A stretch of DNA of 64,000 nt from Rhizobium phaseoli (GTDB lineage: Bacteria; Pseudomonadota; Alphaproteobacteria; Rhizobiales; Rhizobiaceae), in the NCBI RefSeq assembly GCF_010668805.1, contig NZ_WUFT01000017.1, forward strand, positions 1-64,000, given 5' to 3'. A program made the translations under genes and the position numbers. Positions 35,356-43,506 of this stretch are shown piece by piece. The notes beneath the pieces were generated by a model. The model saw only the letters and a program-made list of their open reading frames with translations. It was not told the DNA's origin and ran no database searches. Within the stretch, counting starts at the first letter, position 1, and each line of letters starts with the position of its first letter.

Positions 35356-35723
35356 GCCTGAACGCGCGTCTGGAGCCAGTGCTCTACCTTTTTGCCGGCC
35401 TGTTCGGCGTCGCCGGCGTGGCTCTTGCGGCTCTTGCCGCCCATGGCGGCGGCGAAGCCAACCTGGCGGCATCCGCATCGGCGATGTGCCTCGCGCACGC
35501 CCCTGCCCTGTTGGCATTGGCTCTCGGCACCGCCAAGCTCAAAACAGCCTGGCTGGCCGGTATTCTGATGATTGTCGGAACCCTGCTCTTTGCCGGCGAC
35601 CTCGTGACCCTGCGTTTCACCGGCGCCGGCCTCTTCCCCTATGCGGCCCCGACCGGCGGCTGGGCGATGATGCTTGGCTGGCTGGCCGTTGCCGCCGGCG
35701 CCGTGTTTCGGGTTCGGGCGTAG
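35352..35723 (+). CDS. DUF423 family membrane protein
   Basis: The ATG at 35352 overlaps the globin stop as ATGA and gives 123 aa of four membrane helices (VLYLFAGLFGVAGVALAALA, AWLAGILMIVGTLLFAGDLV, GGWAMMLGWLAVAAGAVF). Gly and Ala-rich helices with the central AHGGGEA and GDLVTLRF match DUF423 (E. coli YgdD). The function is unknown. Coupled translation with truncated haemoglobin suggests a shared transcript. Confidence 0.87.
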   Translation: MSLNARLEPVLYLFAGLFGVAGVALAALAAHGGGEANLAASASAMCLAHAPALLALALGTAKLKTAWLAGILMIVGTLLFAGDLVTLRFTGAGLFPYAAPTGGWAMMLGWLAVAAGAVFRVRA

Positions 35724-35802
35724 AGTTTGGCAATCGCCGCCGGTTCCTCGGGCAAACAAGAGTGGCATGAGGGGGCTGCACGCGCCGAGCTAACGTCGGC
35801 AG

Positions 35803-36117
35803 CTATACGCCCTCGACGACGTTAAAGCCTTCGAAAACAGGCGGCCCCTTGTACATGGCTTTGCGGTCGCCGGCATTGCGGTGCGCCGCGCGAAAATTCT
35901 CGGACTTCGTCCAGTTCTGAAAATCCGCTTCGCTGTTCCAGACCGTGTGCGAGGAATAGAGCGTGTAGCCTTCCTCTTCGTTGGCCTTGCCGCGCAGCAG
36001 GCGGAATTCGACGAAACCGGGCACTTCGGCCAGACTGGAATCGCGATTGCGCCAGACCGTCTCGAAATCACCTTCGTTCCCAGCTGCCACCTTGAAGCGG
36101 TTCATTGCGATATACAT
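35803..36117 (-). CDS. antibiotic biosynthesis monooxygenase domain protein, haem-degrading HmuQ/IsdG-like candidate
   Basis: A 104-aa ferredoxin-like ABM fold: MYIAMNRFKVAAGNEGDFET at the N-terminus, PGFVEFRLLRGKANEEEGYT and a conserved WNSEADFQNWTKSENFRAAH. IsdG-type enzymes of this fold cleave haem to release iron, and rhizobial HmuQ/HmuD are of this type. A His in FRAAHRN is a possible axial ligand. AAGGAG precedes the ATG. It is third in the operon with the DUF2325 and 89-aa genes, beside tonB/hmu. A role in haem breakdown is likely from context but not proven by sequence. Confidence 0.82.
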   Translation of the reverse strand: MYIAMNRFKVAAGNEGDFETVWRNRDSSLAEVPGFVEFRLLRGKANEEEGYTLYSSHTVWNSEADFQNWTKSENFRAAHRNAGDRKAMYKGPPVFEGFNVVEGV

Positions 36118-36126
36118 GCGATCTCC

Positions 36127-36396
36127 TTACGCCTTCCTCTTGCCGGCCCTTGCCGCATAGGAGGGAAAAGCGAGTACATTATTGCCGTTTGCCACCGCCG
36201 GGCCAAGCGGTCTCGTCGTCGCTTCTCCAGGCATGCGCGCCTCCCAGGTCGGGAACAGCACCACATTCTGGTAGATCCGACGTTCGGCATGCTGCTGGAA
36301 AAGTTCGTAGAGTTCGGGCACGAGGCCCTCGCCTGTCTGCGCGGCAAGCTTGTGCAGGCCGATCATTGTGAAGCCGTCGGGACGCTGGTCGTTCAT
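36127..36396 (-). CDS. 89-aa hypothetical protein of the haem-linked operon
   Basis: The product starts MNDQRPDGFTMIGLHKLAAQ and contains a helical centre (GEGLVPELYELFQQHAERRI) and a basic C-terminus ARAGKRKA. No signal peptide or membrane helix is visible, and no family is recognised. Its ATG overlaps the DUF2325 stop as ATGA and its stop lies 9 nt before the ABM gene's start, so all three are one transcript. A cytoplasmic partner of the ABM enzyme or DUF2325 protein is a guess from position. Confidence 0.72.
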   Translation of the reverse strand: MNDQRPDGFTMIGLHKLAAQTGEGLVPELYELFQQHAERRIYQNVVLFPTWEARMPGEATTRPLGPAVANGNNVLAFPSYAARAGKRKA

Positions 36397-36800
36397 CGGG
36401 AATTGTCTCGTTCGCTCATCGTCTGCAGCGCACGTTCCAGGCTGGACTTGCTGCCGTTGCGAAGTGGGATGAAGGCCTTGCCAAATTTCTTGCAGCCGGT
36501 TTTCACGCGCAGGCAGGCATCGTGGCTGATACAGTCGATGGGGCAGAACACGCAGTCGACCGACGGCAGCACGGTATCGATGCGGGATACCGCTTCGCGC
36601 AGCCCGCCGTCATGATGCAGGAGTTCAGCACCGAAATTGCTGGCGATCTGGCGAAGATGCGCCACCTGGCAGTCACGCCCGCCGACATAGAGGAAACTGC
36701 GGCCATCCAGTTTGGATCGCCCGGCGGATAGCTGGTTAGCGTCCTCGGTCGCGCTGTCGCGGACCTCCCGGTTCGATCCCTTCTTGCCCTTGCGAGCCAT
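36393..36800 (-). CDS. DUF2325 protein with a cysteine-rich motif
   Basis: A 135-aa protein with a basic N-terminus (MARKGKKGSNREV) and a DUF2325 fold (FLYVGGRDCQVAHLRQIASN, AELLHHDGG). A cluster C-x2-C-x3-C-x5-C-x6-C (CVFCPIDCISHDACLRVKTG then C) is striking and could bind metal, haem or an iron-sulfur centre. A GKAFIPLRNGSKSSL segment closes the domain. It is first in the operon with the 89-aa and ABM proteins, and a 15-bp IRO box lies about 90 nt upstream. The function is unknown. Confidence 0.75.
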   Translation of the reverse strand: MARKGKKGSNREVRDSATEDANQLSAGRSKLDGRSFLYVGGRDCQVAHLRQIASNFGAELLHHDGGLREAVSRIDTVLPSVDCVFCPIDCISHDACLRVKTGCKKFGKAFIPLRNGSKSSLERALQTMSERDNSR

Positions 36801-36890
36801 ATACCACCCGTTTGCTCGTTGATCGTCACACGATTCCTGCGTGTGCGGGTGGACCTTATTAAACTTGATTTTTAGAGTAAAGTATAAAGT

Positions 36891-36905
36891 TGATTATTTT
36901 TATCA
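36891..36905. promoter_or_regulatory. RirA-type IRO box upstream of the DUF2325 operon
   Basis: TGATTATTTTTATCA fits the TGA-N9-TCA IRO-box core and is palindromic for six bases at each end (TGATTA/TTATCA with mismatches). It lies 90 nt before the DUF2325 ATG and just after the tonB stop. RirA represses iron-uptake genes under iron-replete conditions in rhizobia. Confidence 0.6.
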
Positions 36906-36908
36906 TAT

Positions 36909-38231
36909 TTACCGCGGAGTGACCTGAACCGGGAAGGTGTAGCTACGCGAAGATGCCGGTATGGCATCCGGCATAGCCGGAAGATTGCATGAAGCCACCC
37001 TGGCAAGAGCGGCGCTGTCAACCTCGGGAAGGCTTGAGCCACGGACAATGCCCGATGCAGTGACATCGCCGTCACGACTGACCGTGATGCGAACAGTCAA
37101 GGTTACGTGAGCCGTGCGATACCGCGATTCCATCCGGTCGACGCAACGGAACAATCGCGCAACCAGCTTACCTTTGTAGTTGGCTTCCGACGCACCACCA
37201 GCTCCACTCCTGCCTCCCGACGTGCGCGAATTATCATTCGAATTGGCGTCTGCCTGCCCGTCGGCAGCCCCCCTGCGTGCCTCCTGTTTGGCATCTCCCT
37301 CCGAACCTTGCGCCTTCTTCGGCGGCTGTTTTCTTTCCGCCGGCTGCTTTTCCGCGGGCTTTTCCCGCTTCGGCTTCAGCTGTGGCGTAACCGTCTCTGC
37401 CGACGACTCAGGTTCAGGAGCAATTGCAGCCGTCTCGACAGGTTTGATCTCTTCTGGCTCGGGTTGTACCGCGGCCGTGAGGGGCGGCTCCGCAGATGTT
37501 GTCGGCATCTCCGGAGATTGCTCCGGCACTAAAGTTGACATTGGCTGCGCAACTGCAGTTTCAGCAGGGGTTTCCGATACGAGCACTTCTGGTTCCGCAG
37601 CGATCACGGTCTCCGCCGACTGGCGCGTAACCTCCTGCATCGGCTGAAGGGCCTCGACTGGCTTCGCGTCAGCCGGCTGAATGGCTTCCGGCTGTACTTC
37701 CGCTGTCTCGACTGGTGTGACCGTGTCAGGTTCAACCGCTTCTGGAACCACTTCTTCCTCTATGGTCACTTCGGTCTCCCCGGCCGCGCTCTGATCGGCG
37801 TCGGAACTACCGAGCATGACGATGCTGATCGCTTCGCCTGCCTCCATCAGCGTCTCATCGGACGGTTTGGGCATAACCATAAACAGCGTGGCAGCCAACG
37901 TCGCATGAAAAATCAACGAGCCGGCACAAGTCAGCGCCAGCCGCCGCCGCACCGGTTTCTTCTGGTCCTCCTGCTTTTCCACCGTAGCATCCATCGGCGG
38001 CGCGGAAACGGGAGCCGCCGATATGATTTCCGGATGGTCGGGAAAGGAGGATATCTGCGCAAAACGTGTGTAGTGGATTACCGCCTCGCCCGCCGGCTGC
38101 GGCGGCGCATTGCGCAGTTCCGAAAGCTCATGGCCAGGATGCATGCCGGGCGTATTATCGTTCAGGCTACTATCGGCGTCCGCCTCCCCGATGAGCACCT
38201 GTCTCGATCTGGTTTTCGCTGAAATCGCCAT
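36909..38231 (-). CDS. tonB: TonB-like energy transducer
   Basis: A 440-aa TonB of the long rhizobial type. A cytoplasmic N-terminus of about 100 residues precedes the single membrane helix (LALTCAGSLIFHATLAATLF), followed by a long Glu/Pro/Ala-rich periplasmic spacer, a basic KP-rich stretch (LKPKREKPAEKQPAERKQPP) and a TonB C-terminal domain (MESRYRTAHVTLTVRITVSR ending QVTPR). It transmits proton-motive force to TonB-dependent receptors such as a haem receptor. GAGGCG precedes the ATG, 55 bp after orf1. The orf1-tonB/hmuPSTUV divergent layout is known from R. leguminosarum. Confidence 0.88.
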   Translation of the reverse strand: MAISAKTRSRQVLIGEADADSSLNDNTPGMHPGHELSELRNAPPQPAGEAVIHYTRFAQISSFPDHPEIISAAPVSAPPMDATVEKQEDQKKPVRRRLALTCAGSLIFHATLAATLFMVMPKPSDETLMEAGEAISIVMLGSSDADQSAAGETEVTIEEEVVPEAVEPDTVTPVETAEVQPEAIQPADAKPVEALQPMQEVTRQSAETVIAAEPEVLVSETPAETAVAQPMSTLVPEQSPEMPTTSAEPPLTAAVQPEPEEIKPVETAAIAPEPESSAETVTPQLKPKREKPAEKQPAERKQPPKKAQGSEGDAKQEARRGAADGQADANSNDNSRTSGGRSGAGGASEANYKGKLVARLFRCVDRMESRYRTAHVTLTVRITVSRDGDVTASGIVRGSSLPEVDSAALARVASCNLPAMPDAIPASSRSYTFPVQVTPR

Positions 38232-38286
38232 TGTCTACGCCTCGGACAGCCTGAAACATGTCCGCCGGGGGTTATCCCCGGCGTAT

Positions 38287-38712
38287 TTAGCCCTCGAAGG
38301 GAACGGAAATCTGCGAGCGGGTGACCAGAGCCTTCATGCATTCGCCCGCCGCCGGCCCGTCGCAGACCGGCGTGTCGTTGATGAGGATGCGCGTCACGCT
38401 CTCGCATTTGACATTCGGCATATCGAACTGGCGCACGCGCTTCTTGCCCTGCGGCAGATCGCGGAAACCGAGCACGGTGATACGGTCGACCGCATTCTTG
38501 TCGTTGAAGAAGGCAAGCTCGAAGGAGATCTTATTGATGGCGGCAGGCAGTCGGTTCAGCGCCACGAAGGTCATCATGCAGCCCTTCTGCGAGGGCGCCA
38601 GCGCATTGAGTTCGACATCGAGGGAAGCTGCCGGTTGTGCCTCCTGCGCCTGGCATACGCTTGAAACCGCCAACGCCATGCCGGCCGCAACAGCCGCAAA
38701 CCTACCTGTCAT
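38287..38712 (-). CDS. secreted protein of the orf1-tonB operon
   Basis: A 141-aa protein with a signal peptide (MTGRFAAVAAGMALAVSSVC, cleavage near CQA-QEA). The mature part has three or four Cys (KGCMM, VKCES, PVCDGPAAGECM), likely two disulfides, and beta strands such as NKISFELAFFNDKNAVDRIT. I recognise it only as the small gene preceding tonB in rhizobial hmu loci. AGAAGG precedes the ATG. It is in the same direction as tonB, divergent from hmuP, and probably co-regulated by iron. Confidence 0.75.
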   Translation of the reverse strand: MTGRFAAVAAGMALAVSSVCQAQEAQPAASLDVELNALAPSQKGCMMTFVALNRLPAAINKISFELAFFNDKNAVDRITVLGFRDLPQGKKRVRQFDMPNVKCESVTRILINDTPVCDGPAAGECMKALVTRSQISVPFEG

Positions 38713-38814
38713 AAAACCTTCTCCGTCATCGTCGCGAGCCGCCCGCAGGCAGCTCGTATCAGCAATTTCGAAAACTTGACCGTAATAGTCTCCTATTGCG
38801 TCTTTAAAAAACTA

Positions 38815-38829
38815 TGAGTAAGAAAGTCA
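38815..38829. promoter_or_regulatory. IRO box between tonB and hmuP operons
   Basis: TGAGTAAGAAAGTCA is an exact TGA-N9-TCA match. It ends 6 nt before the hmuP ATG at 38836, and its right end overlaps a minus-strand TTGACT (38830-38825) that could be the -35 of the orf1-tonB promoter. One site may therefore serve both directions. Confidence 0.65.
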
Positions 38830-38835
38830 AGATAA

Positions 38836-39072
38836 ATGTCATCACAACCGGGGGCCAAGATCCCCGGCCTCACGGAATTGCCAACCGAAATGATGGTTGA
38901 AAAGCCAGATAACTTTAAGCACGTGCCGCTGCCGAACGAGCCTGCGGCGCAGCACCGGATCGTCGAAAGCGCGGATCTTTTTCGCGGCACGAACGAGATC
39001 ATGATCAGACACGACGGTTTGACCTATCGCCTGAAGATCACCCGTCAGGGCAAGCTCATTCTCAATAAATAG
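38836..39072 (+). CDS. hmuP: HmuP/HemP haemin uptake protein
   Basis: The 78-aa protein ends with the HemP signature: RIVESADLFRGTNEIMIRHD followed by GLTYRLKITRQGKLILNK. HmuP proteins are small regulators or coactivators needed for haem receptor expression in rhizobia. It heads the hmuPSTUV operon, 19 bp before hmuS. No ribosome site precedes the ATG, and the IRO box sits 6 nt upstream, so a downstream start (in-frame ATGs at 38890 and 38893) is possible; the conserved domain would be intact either way. Confidence 0.85.
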   Translation: MSSQPGAKIPGLTELPTEMMVEKPDNFKHVPLPNEPAAQHRIVESADLFRGTNEIMIRHDGLTYRLKITRQGKLILNK

Positions 39073-39091
39073 GGCCAATAGTAGGTAACAC

Positions 39092-40141
39092 ATGACCGAG
39101 CAGACAAGACCGGCGCCAGCCGAAATCCGTGCGTTTCGCGCCGAAAACCCGAAGATGCGCGAGCGCGAGATCGCTGCCCAGCTGAAGATTTCCGAGGCAG
39201 CCCTCGTTGCCGCCGAAACCGGCATCAGCGTGACCCGCATCAATGGCAGCGCGCTGAAGCTCCTCGAACGCGTGGCCGGCCTCGGCGAAGTGATGGCGCT
39301 CTCGCGCAACGAAAGTGCCGTACACGAAAAAATCGGCATCTTCGAAAACATCAAAAGCGGCGCGCAGGCCGCAATCGTTCTCGGCGAGAATATCGACCTG
39401 CGTATCTTCCCGAGCCGCTGGGAACATGGCTTCGCCGTATCCAAGAAGGATGGCGACCAACTGCGCCTCAGCCTGCAATATTTCGACAAGACAGGCACCG
39501 CCGTGCACAAGCTGCACCTGCGCCCGAATTCGAATGTCGAGGCCTATCACGCGCTGGTCGCCGAGTTGAAGCTGGAAGACCAGTCGCAGGACTTCGTCGA
39601 GGCCGAGACCTCGGATACCGTCGATGAAAGCGCCGACGTCAACCGCGACGAGCTGCGCGACAACTGGAGCAAGCTCACCGATACCCATGAATTCTTCGGC
39701 ATGTTGAAACGCCTGAAAATCGGCCGCCAGGCGGCCGTGCGCAGCGTCGGCGACGACTATGCCTGGAAGCTCGACAGCAGTGCGACGGCGGAGATGATGC
39801 ATGGTTCGGTGAAATCCGGCCTGCCGATCATGTGCTTCGTCGCCAATAACGGCATCGTCCAGATCCATTCCGGCCCGATCTTCAACGTCCAGGCCATGGG
39901 TCCGTGGATCAATATCATGGACCCGACCTTCCATCTGCATCTGCGCGAGGATCACATCGCCGAGACCTGGGCCGTGCGCAAGCCGACCAAGGATGGGCAT
40001 GTCACCTCGCTGGAGGCTTACAATACGCAAGGCGAGATGATCATCCAGTTCTTCGGCAAGCGGCAGGAAGGCTCCGACGAACGCGCCGAGTGGCGCGAGA
40101 TCATCGAAAATCTGCCGCGGGCAACAAGCGTTGCCGCATAA
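39092..40141 (+). CDS. hmuS: haemin-degrading factor HmuS
   Basis: At 349 aa it matches the HemS/HmuS/ChuX fold, built of two repeated halves. Conserved stretches include MALSRNESAVHEKIGIFENI, GEIDLRIFPSRWEHGF-like strands (read ENIDLRIFPSRWEHG) and FVANNGIVQIHSGPIFNVQA. Haem is bound at a His between the halves. The protein takes haem from the importer and breaks it down or chaperones it in the cytoplasm. It follows hmuP by 19 bp and precedes hmuT by 11 bp in the operon. Confidence 0.92.
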   Translation: MTEQTRPAPAEIRAFRAENPKMREREIAAQLKISEAALVAAETGISVTRINGSALKLLERVAGLGEVMALSRNESAVHEKIGIFENIKSGAQAAIVLGENIDLRIFPSRWEHGFAVSKKDGDQLRLSLQYFDKTGTAVHKLHLRPNSNVEAYHALVAELKLEDQSQDFVEAETSDTVDESADVNRDELRDNWSKLTDTHEFFGMLKRLKIGRQAAVRSVGDDYAWKLDSSATAEMMHGSVKSGLPIMCFVANNGIVQIHSGPIFNVQAMGPWINIMDPTFHLHLREDHIAETWAVRKPTKDGHVTSLEAYNTQGEMIIQFFGKRQEGSDERAEWREIIENLPRATSVAA

Positions 40142-40152
40142 GGATCGCTGTG

Positions 40153-41082
40153 ATGACGATGCGTAACAATCTGCGAGGGATTCGCCCCTGGCAACTCGCC
40201 CTGACGGCGGCCGTCATGGCACTGCCGCTGATCCCGTCGGCACCGGCGGTCAAAGGCCTGGCCTTCGTCCGCGCCGCCCATGCCGAGGAAAACAAGCTCG
40301 ACACCTCGCGCCTGGTTTCGGTCGGCGGTGATATCACCGAGATCGTCTATGCGCTCGGCGAGGAAAACCGGCTGATCGCCCGCGACACGACGAGCATCTA
40401 TCCGGAGGCGGCGCTGAAGCTGCCCAACGTCGGTTACATGCGGGCGCTCTCGCCGGAAGGTATCCTCGCCATGAACCCGACGGCGATCATCGCCGTTGAG
40501 GGTTCGGGCCCGAAGGAGGCGCTGGCTGTGCTGAAGAGTGCCAGCGTGCCCTTCGAAACCGTGCCGAGCCCCTTTACCCGCGACGGCATCATCGCCAAGA
40601 TCGACCGGGTGGGCTTGCTGCTTGGCGTGCCCGACAAGGCGAAGGCGCTTGAAGAAAAGGTCGCGGCCGATCTCGACGCGGCGATTGCCGATGCCGAAAA
40701 GCGCCCGGAGGCGGAGCGCAAGCGCGTTCTCTTCATCCTCAGCGCCCAGAACGGCCGGATCATGGCATCGGGCACCGGCACGGCGGCCGATGGCATCGTC
40801 AAGCTCGCCGGCGCCATCAATGCCGTCGGCGCGTTCCCGGGCTACAAGCCGCTGACCGACGAGGCGATCATCGAGGCCAAGCCCGACATCATCCTGATGA
40901 TGAACCGCGGCGATGGCGCCGGCACCAAGAACGAGGACCTGCTGGCCCAGCCGGCGATCGCGCTGACGCCGGCTGGCGAGAAGAAGGCGATCATCCGCAT
41001 GGACGGCATCTACCTGCTCGGCTTCGGCCCGCGCACCGCGGCCGCCGCGCGTGAGCTCAACACGGCGATCTACGGGGGCTGA
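40153..41082 (+). CDS. hmuT: haem ABC transporter periplasmic binding protein
   Basis: The ATG at 40153 (AAGGATCG upstream) gives 309 aa with a twin-Arg-free signal peptide (NLRGIRPWQLALTAAVMALP, cleavage near AHA-EENK). The class III binding-protein fold shows LVSVGGDITEIVYALGE, PNVGYMRALSPEGILAMNPT and KPDIILMMNRGDG. Conserved haem-ligand Tyr is probably Y in TTSIYPEAA or GYMRAL. It delivers haem to HmuUV. An in-frame longer start inside hmuS was rejected. Confidence 0.93.
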   Translation: MTMRNNLRGIRPWQLALTAAVMALPLIPSAPAVKGLAFVRAAHAEENKLDTSRLVSVGGDITEIVYALGEENRLIARDTTSIYPEAALKLPNVGYMRALSPEGILAMNPTAIIAVEGSGPKEALAVLKSASVPFETVPSPFTRDGIIAKIDRVGLLLGVPDKAKALEEKVAADLDAAIADAEKRPEAERKRVLFILSAQNGRIMASGTGTAADGIVKLAGAINAVGAFPGYKPLTDEAIIEAKPDIILMMNRGDGAGTKNEDLLAQPAIALTPAGEKKAIIRMDGIYLLGFGPRTAAAARELNTAIYGG

Positions 41083-41084
41083 TC

Positions 41085-42197
41085 ATGGTTCTGCCGCAAG
41101 CCATGATGGAACGAAGGCGACTATTCCCGATGGCGGAGACCCGCAGAAATCGGCAGGCGGGCGACAGGGCGCGGCTCGCCTTGCTGGTCGTCGCGCTGCT
41201 CGTTATCGGGGCGATCTTCTCGATGCTGTTTTCGGTGACGACAGGCGCCTCGGACGCTTCTATCCTCGACGTTATCGGCAACATCGCCGGTTCCGAGACG
41301 GCGCTCAGCACGCGTGACCGGATCATCATCTTCGATATCCGCCTTCCCCGGGCAATCCTCGGCTTCCTGATCGGCGCCTCGCTGGCCGTTTCCGGCACGG
41401 TAATGCAGGGCCTGTTCCGCAATCCGCTGGCCGATCCCGGCCTTGTCGGCGTCTCCTCCGGTGCAAGCCTCGGTGCGGTCACGATCATCGTGCTTGGCGG
41501 CGGCCTTGCCGCTCCGCTTCAGGCGCTTCTCGGCATCTATGCCCTGCCGGCGGCCGCCTTTGGCGGCGGTCTCGTCACGACGCTGCTGCTCTACTGGATC
41601 GCCACCCGTCACGGTCAGACCTCGGTGGCGACGATGCTGCTGGCCGGCATCGCCCTTAGCGCGCTCGCCCTGGCGATGACAGGACTGCTGATCTACATGG
41701 CCAACGACCAGCAGCTGCGCGACCTGACATTCTGGAGCATGGGCTCGCTGGCCGGCGCCACATGGACGAAGATCGCCGCCGCCGGCCCGATCATTCTCCT
41801 GTCCTTCACCGCCCTGCCCTTCATGGCCCGCGGCCTCAATGCCATGACACTCGGCGAGGCCGCGGCCTTTCACATGGGCGTGCCGGTGCAGCGGCTGAAG
41901 AATGTCGCGATCGTCGGCGTCGCCGCGGCGACCGGTGCGTCCGTCGCCGTCAGCGGCGGCATTGGTTTCGTCGGCATCGTCGTGCCGCATATCCTGCGCA
42001 TGGCAATCGGCCCCGACCATCGTTTCCTGCTGCCGGCCGCAGCTCTTCTCGGCGGTTCTCTGCTGATCTTCGCCGACGTCCTGGCGCGCACCCTGGTGGC
42101 GCCTGCCGAACTGCCAATCGGCATCATCACCGCGGCGGTCGGCGGACCCTTCTTCCTGTGGATCCTGCTCAAGCAGCGTTCGCGTCTTGCCCTGTGA
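41085..42197 (+). CDS. hmuU: haem ABC transporter permease
   Basis: A 370-aa FecCD-family permease with about ten membrane helices. Family motifs include RLPRAILGFLIGASLAVSGT, QGLFRNPLADPGLVGVSSGA and GGIGFVGIVVPHILRMAIGP. It forms the homodimeric pore of the haem importer in the inner membrane. GGGGGCTGATC precedes the ATG, only 2 bp after the hmuT stop. It pairs with HmuV. Confidence 0.94.
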   Translation: MVLPQAMMERRRLFPMAETRRNRQAGDRARLALLVVALLVIGAIFSMLFSVTTGASDASILDVIGNIAGSETALSTRDRIIIFDIRLPRAILGFLIGASLAVSGTVMQGLFRNPLADPGLVGVSSGASLGAVTIIVLGGGLAAPLQALLGIYALPAAAFGGGLVTTLLLYWIATRHGQTSVATMLLAGIALSALALAMTGLLIYMANDQQLRDLTFWSMGSLAGATWTKIAAAGPIILLSFTALPFMARGLNAMTLGEAAAFHMGVPVQRLKNVAIVGVAAATGASVAVSGGIGFVGIVVPHILRMAIGPDHRFLLPAAALLGGSLLIFADVLARTLVAPAELPIGIITAAVGGPFFLWILLKQRSRLAL

Positions 42198-42208
42198 GTA
42201 ACGTTTAG

Positions 42209-43003
42209 ATGATCGAAGTTTCCGGCGTCTCGGTGCGCCTTTCCGGCAAACCCATCATCAGCGACGTCGCCTTCACGGCGAAAGCCGGCGAGCTGACGGC
42301 GATTGCCGGGCCGAACGGCTCCGGCAAGACGACGACGATGAAGGCGATCTCCGGCGAACTTGCCTATGGCGGCTCGGTGCGCATCGGCGGCGACGAGGTC
42401 AAAGGGCTGTCTCCCTGGCAGCTTGCCGCCGTTCGTGGCGTGCTGCCGCAGGCAAGCACCATCTCCTTTCCCTTCACCGTGTGGGAGATCGTCCGCATGG
42501 GCCTGACATCGGGCCTCAACCTCAATCCCGACAAGGCCGAGCAGACGGCCGCCGCCGCACTTGCCTCCGTCGACTTGACCGGGTTCGAAGGCCGTTTCTA
42601 TCAGGAACTCTCCGGCGGCGAGCAGCAGCGCGTGCAGCTTGCCCGCGTGCTCTGCCAGATCGCCGAGCCTGTCGTCGACGGCAAACCCTGCTGGCTGTTG
42701 CTCGACGAGCCGGTCTCGAGCCTCGACATCAGCCACCAGCTGGCGATCATGACGCTTGCCCGCAATTTCTGCGAACGGGGCGGCGGCGTCATCGCCGTCA
42801 TGCATGATCTCAACCTGACGGCGCTCTTTGCCGACCGCATCGTGCTGATGAAATCCGGCCGCCTCGCTGCCGCCGGCAGCATCGGTGACGTATTGACGGA
42901 TGAAACGATGCTGTCGGTATTCGGCTGCGCGCTGCGGATCAACCAGGTGCCAGCCGACGGCACGCCGTTCGTGCTCGCCCACAGCGCCATTTCCGAGCGC
43001 TAA
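42209..43003 (+). CDS. hmuV: haem ABC transporter ATP-binding protein
   Basis: A 264-aa ATPase with Walker A AGPNGSGKTTTMKA, signature ELSGGEQQRVQLARVL, Walker B CWLLLDEPVSSLD and a H-loop VIAVMHDLN. It powers haem import through HmuU. The gene ends the hmuPSTUV operon, 11 bp after hmuU. A GC-rich palindrome follows the stop and may terminate the transcript. Confidence 0.95.
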   Translation: MIEVSGVSVRLSGKPIISDVAFTAKAGELTAIAGPNGSGKTTTMKAISGELAYGGSVRIGGDEVKGLSPWQLAAVRGVLPQASTISFPFTVWEIVRMGLTSGLNLNPDKAEQTAAAALASVDLTGFEGRFYQELSGGEQQRVQLARVLCQIAEPVVDGKPCWLLLDEPVSSLDISHQLAIMTLARNFCERGGGVIAVMHDLNLTALFADRIVLMKSGRLAAAGSIGDVLTDETMLSVFGCALRINQVPADGTPFVLAHSAISER

Positions 43004-43027
43004 CCGCCGCATGCGGCGGAACTTTTG
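43004..43027 (+). terminator. possible terminator of the hmu operon
   Basis: CCGCCGC-AT-GCGGCGG is a perfect 7-bp inverted repeat right after the hmuV stop, followed by AACTTTTG. The tight loop and short T-tract make it a modest candidate. Confidence 0.55.
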
Positions 43028-43028
43028 A

Positions 43029-43073
43029 TCGCCCGGCACGTTTTCGGCAGTGATCTGGGTCAATGCCGGGCGA
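43029..43073. repeat. inverted repeat upstream of the DUF883 gene
   Basis: TCGCCCGGCA (43029-43038) and TGCCGGGCGA (43064-43073) are perfect 10-bp arms with a 25-nt spacer, about 80 nt before the DUF883 ATG. It could be an RNA stem or part of a repeat; the function is unknown. Confidence 0.4.
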
Positions 43074-43152
43074 TATCATTCATGCAACGAACGGTGGCGA
43101 CCACAGTGCGAAATAGGCGGGCTTGCGCGCGCCCCAGCCAATGGAGACAGCC

Positions 43153-43497
43153 ATGAGCTATTCTATCTTCCAATCCGGCCGCAGCCGCCGCAACGGCACC
43201 TTCCACAATCTGGAATCCGGCATCGAGGAGCAGGTCGAGGCGCTGCGCGACGAACTCGCGGAACTGACCCGCCTCGTCGGCAAGAGTTCACGCCAACAGG
43301 GCGAAAAAATCCGCAGCCAGGCCGGGGCCGGTTATGAGGAACTGCTCGGCCGCAGCGAAGATCTGCTCCGCGAATTACAGCACGGCTATGAGCGCGGCGC
43401 GACCGAAATGCGCGATACCGTCCGTAAACATCCGCTGGCAACGATCGGCGCCGCTGCCGCTTTCGGCCTGGCTATCGCCTTCCTCGCCCGGCGTTGA
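43153..43497 (+). CDS. DUF883 (YqjD/ElaB-like) membrane-anchored ribosome-associated protein
   Basis: The ATG at 43153 has GGAGACAGCC upstream and gives 114 aa. A long amphipathic helical part (EEQVEALRDELAELTRLVGK, LLGRSEDLLRELQHGYERGA) leads to a C-terminal membrane helix (IGAAAAFGLAIAFLARR) after the family motif VRKHPLATIG. E. coli members bind ribosomes at the inner membrane in stationary phase. It precedes a small membrane protein gene by 9 bp, so the two are one operon. Confidence 0.85.
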   Translation: MSYSIFQSGRSRRNGTFHNLESGIEEQVEALRDELAELTRLVGKSSRQQGEKIRSQAGAGYEELLGRSEDLLRELQHGYERGATEMRDTVRKHPLATIGAAAAFGLAIAFLARR

Positions 43498-43506
43498 GGG
43501 CGCGCG

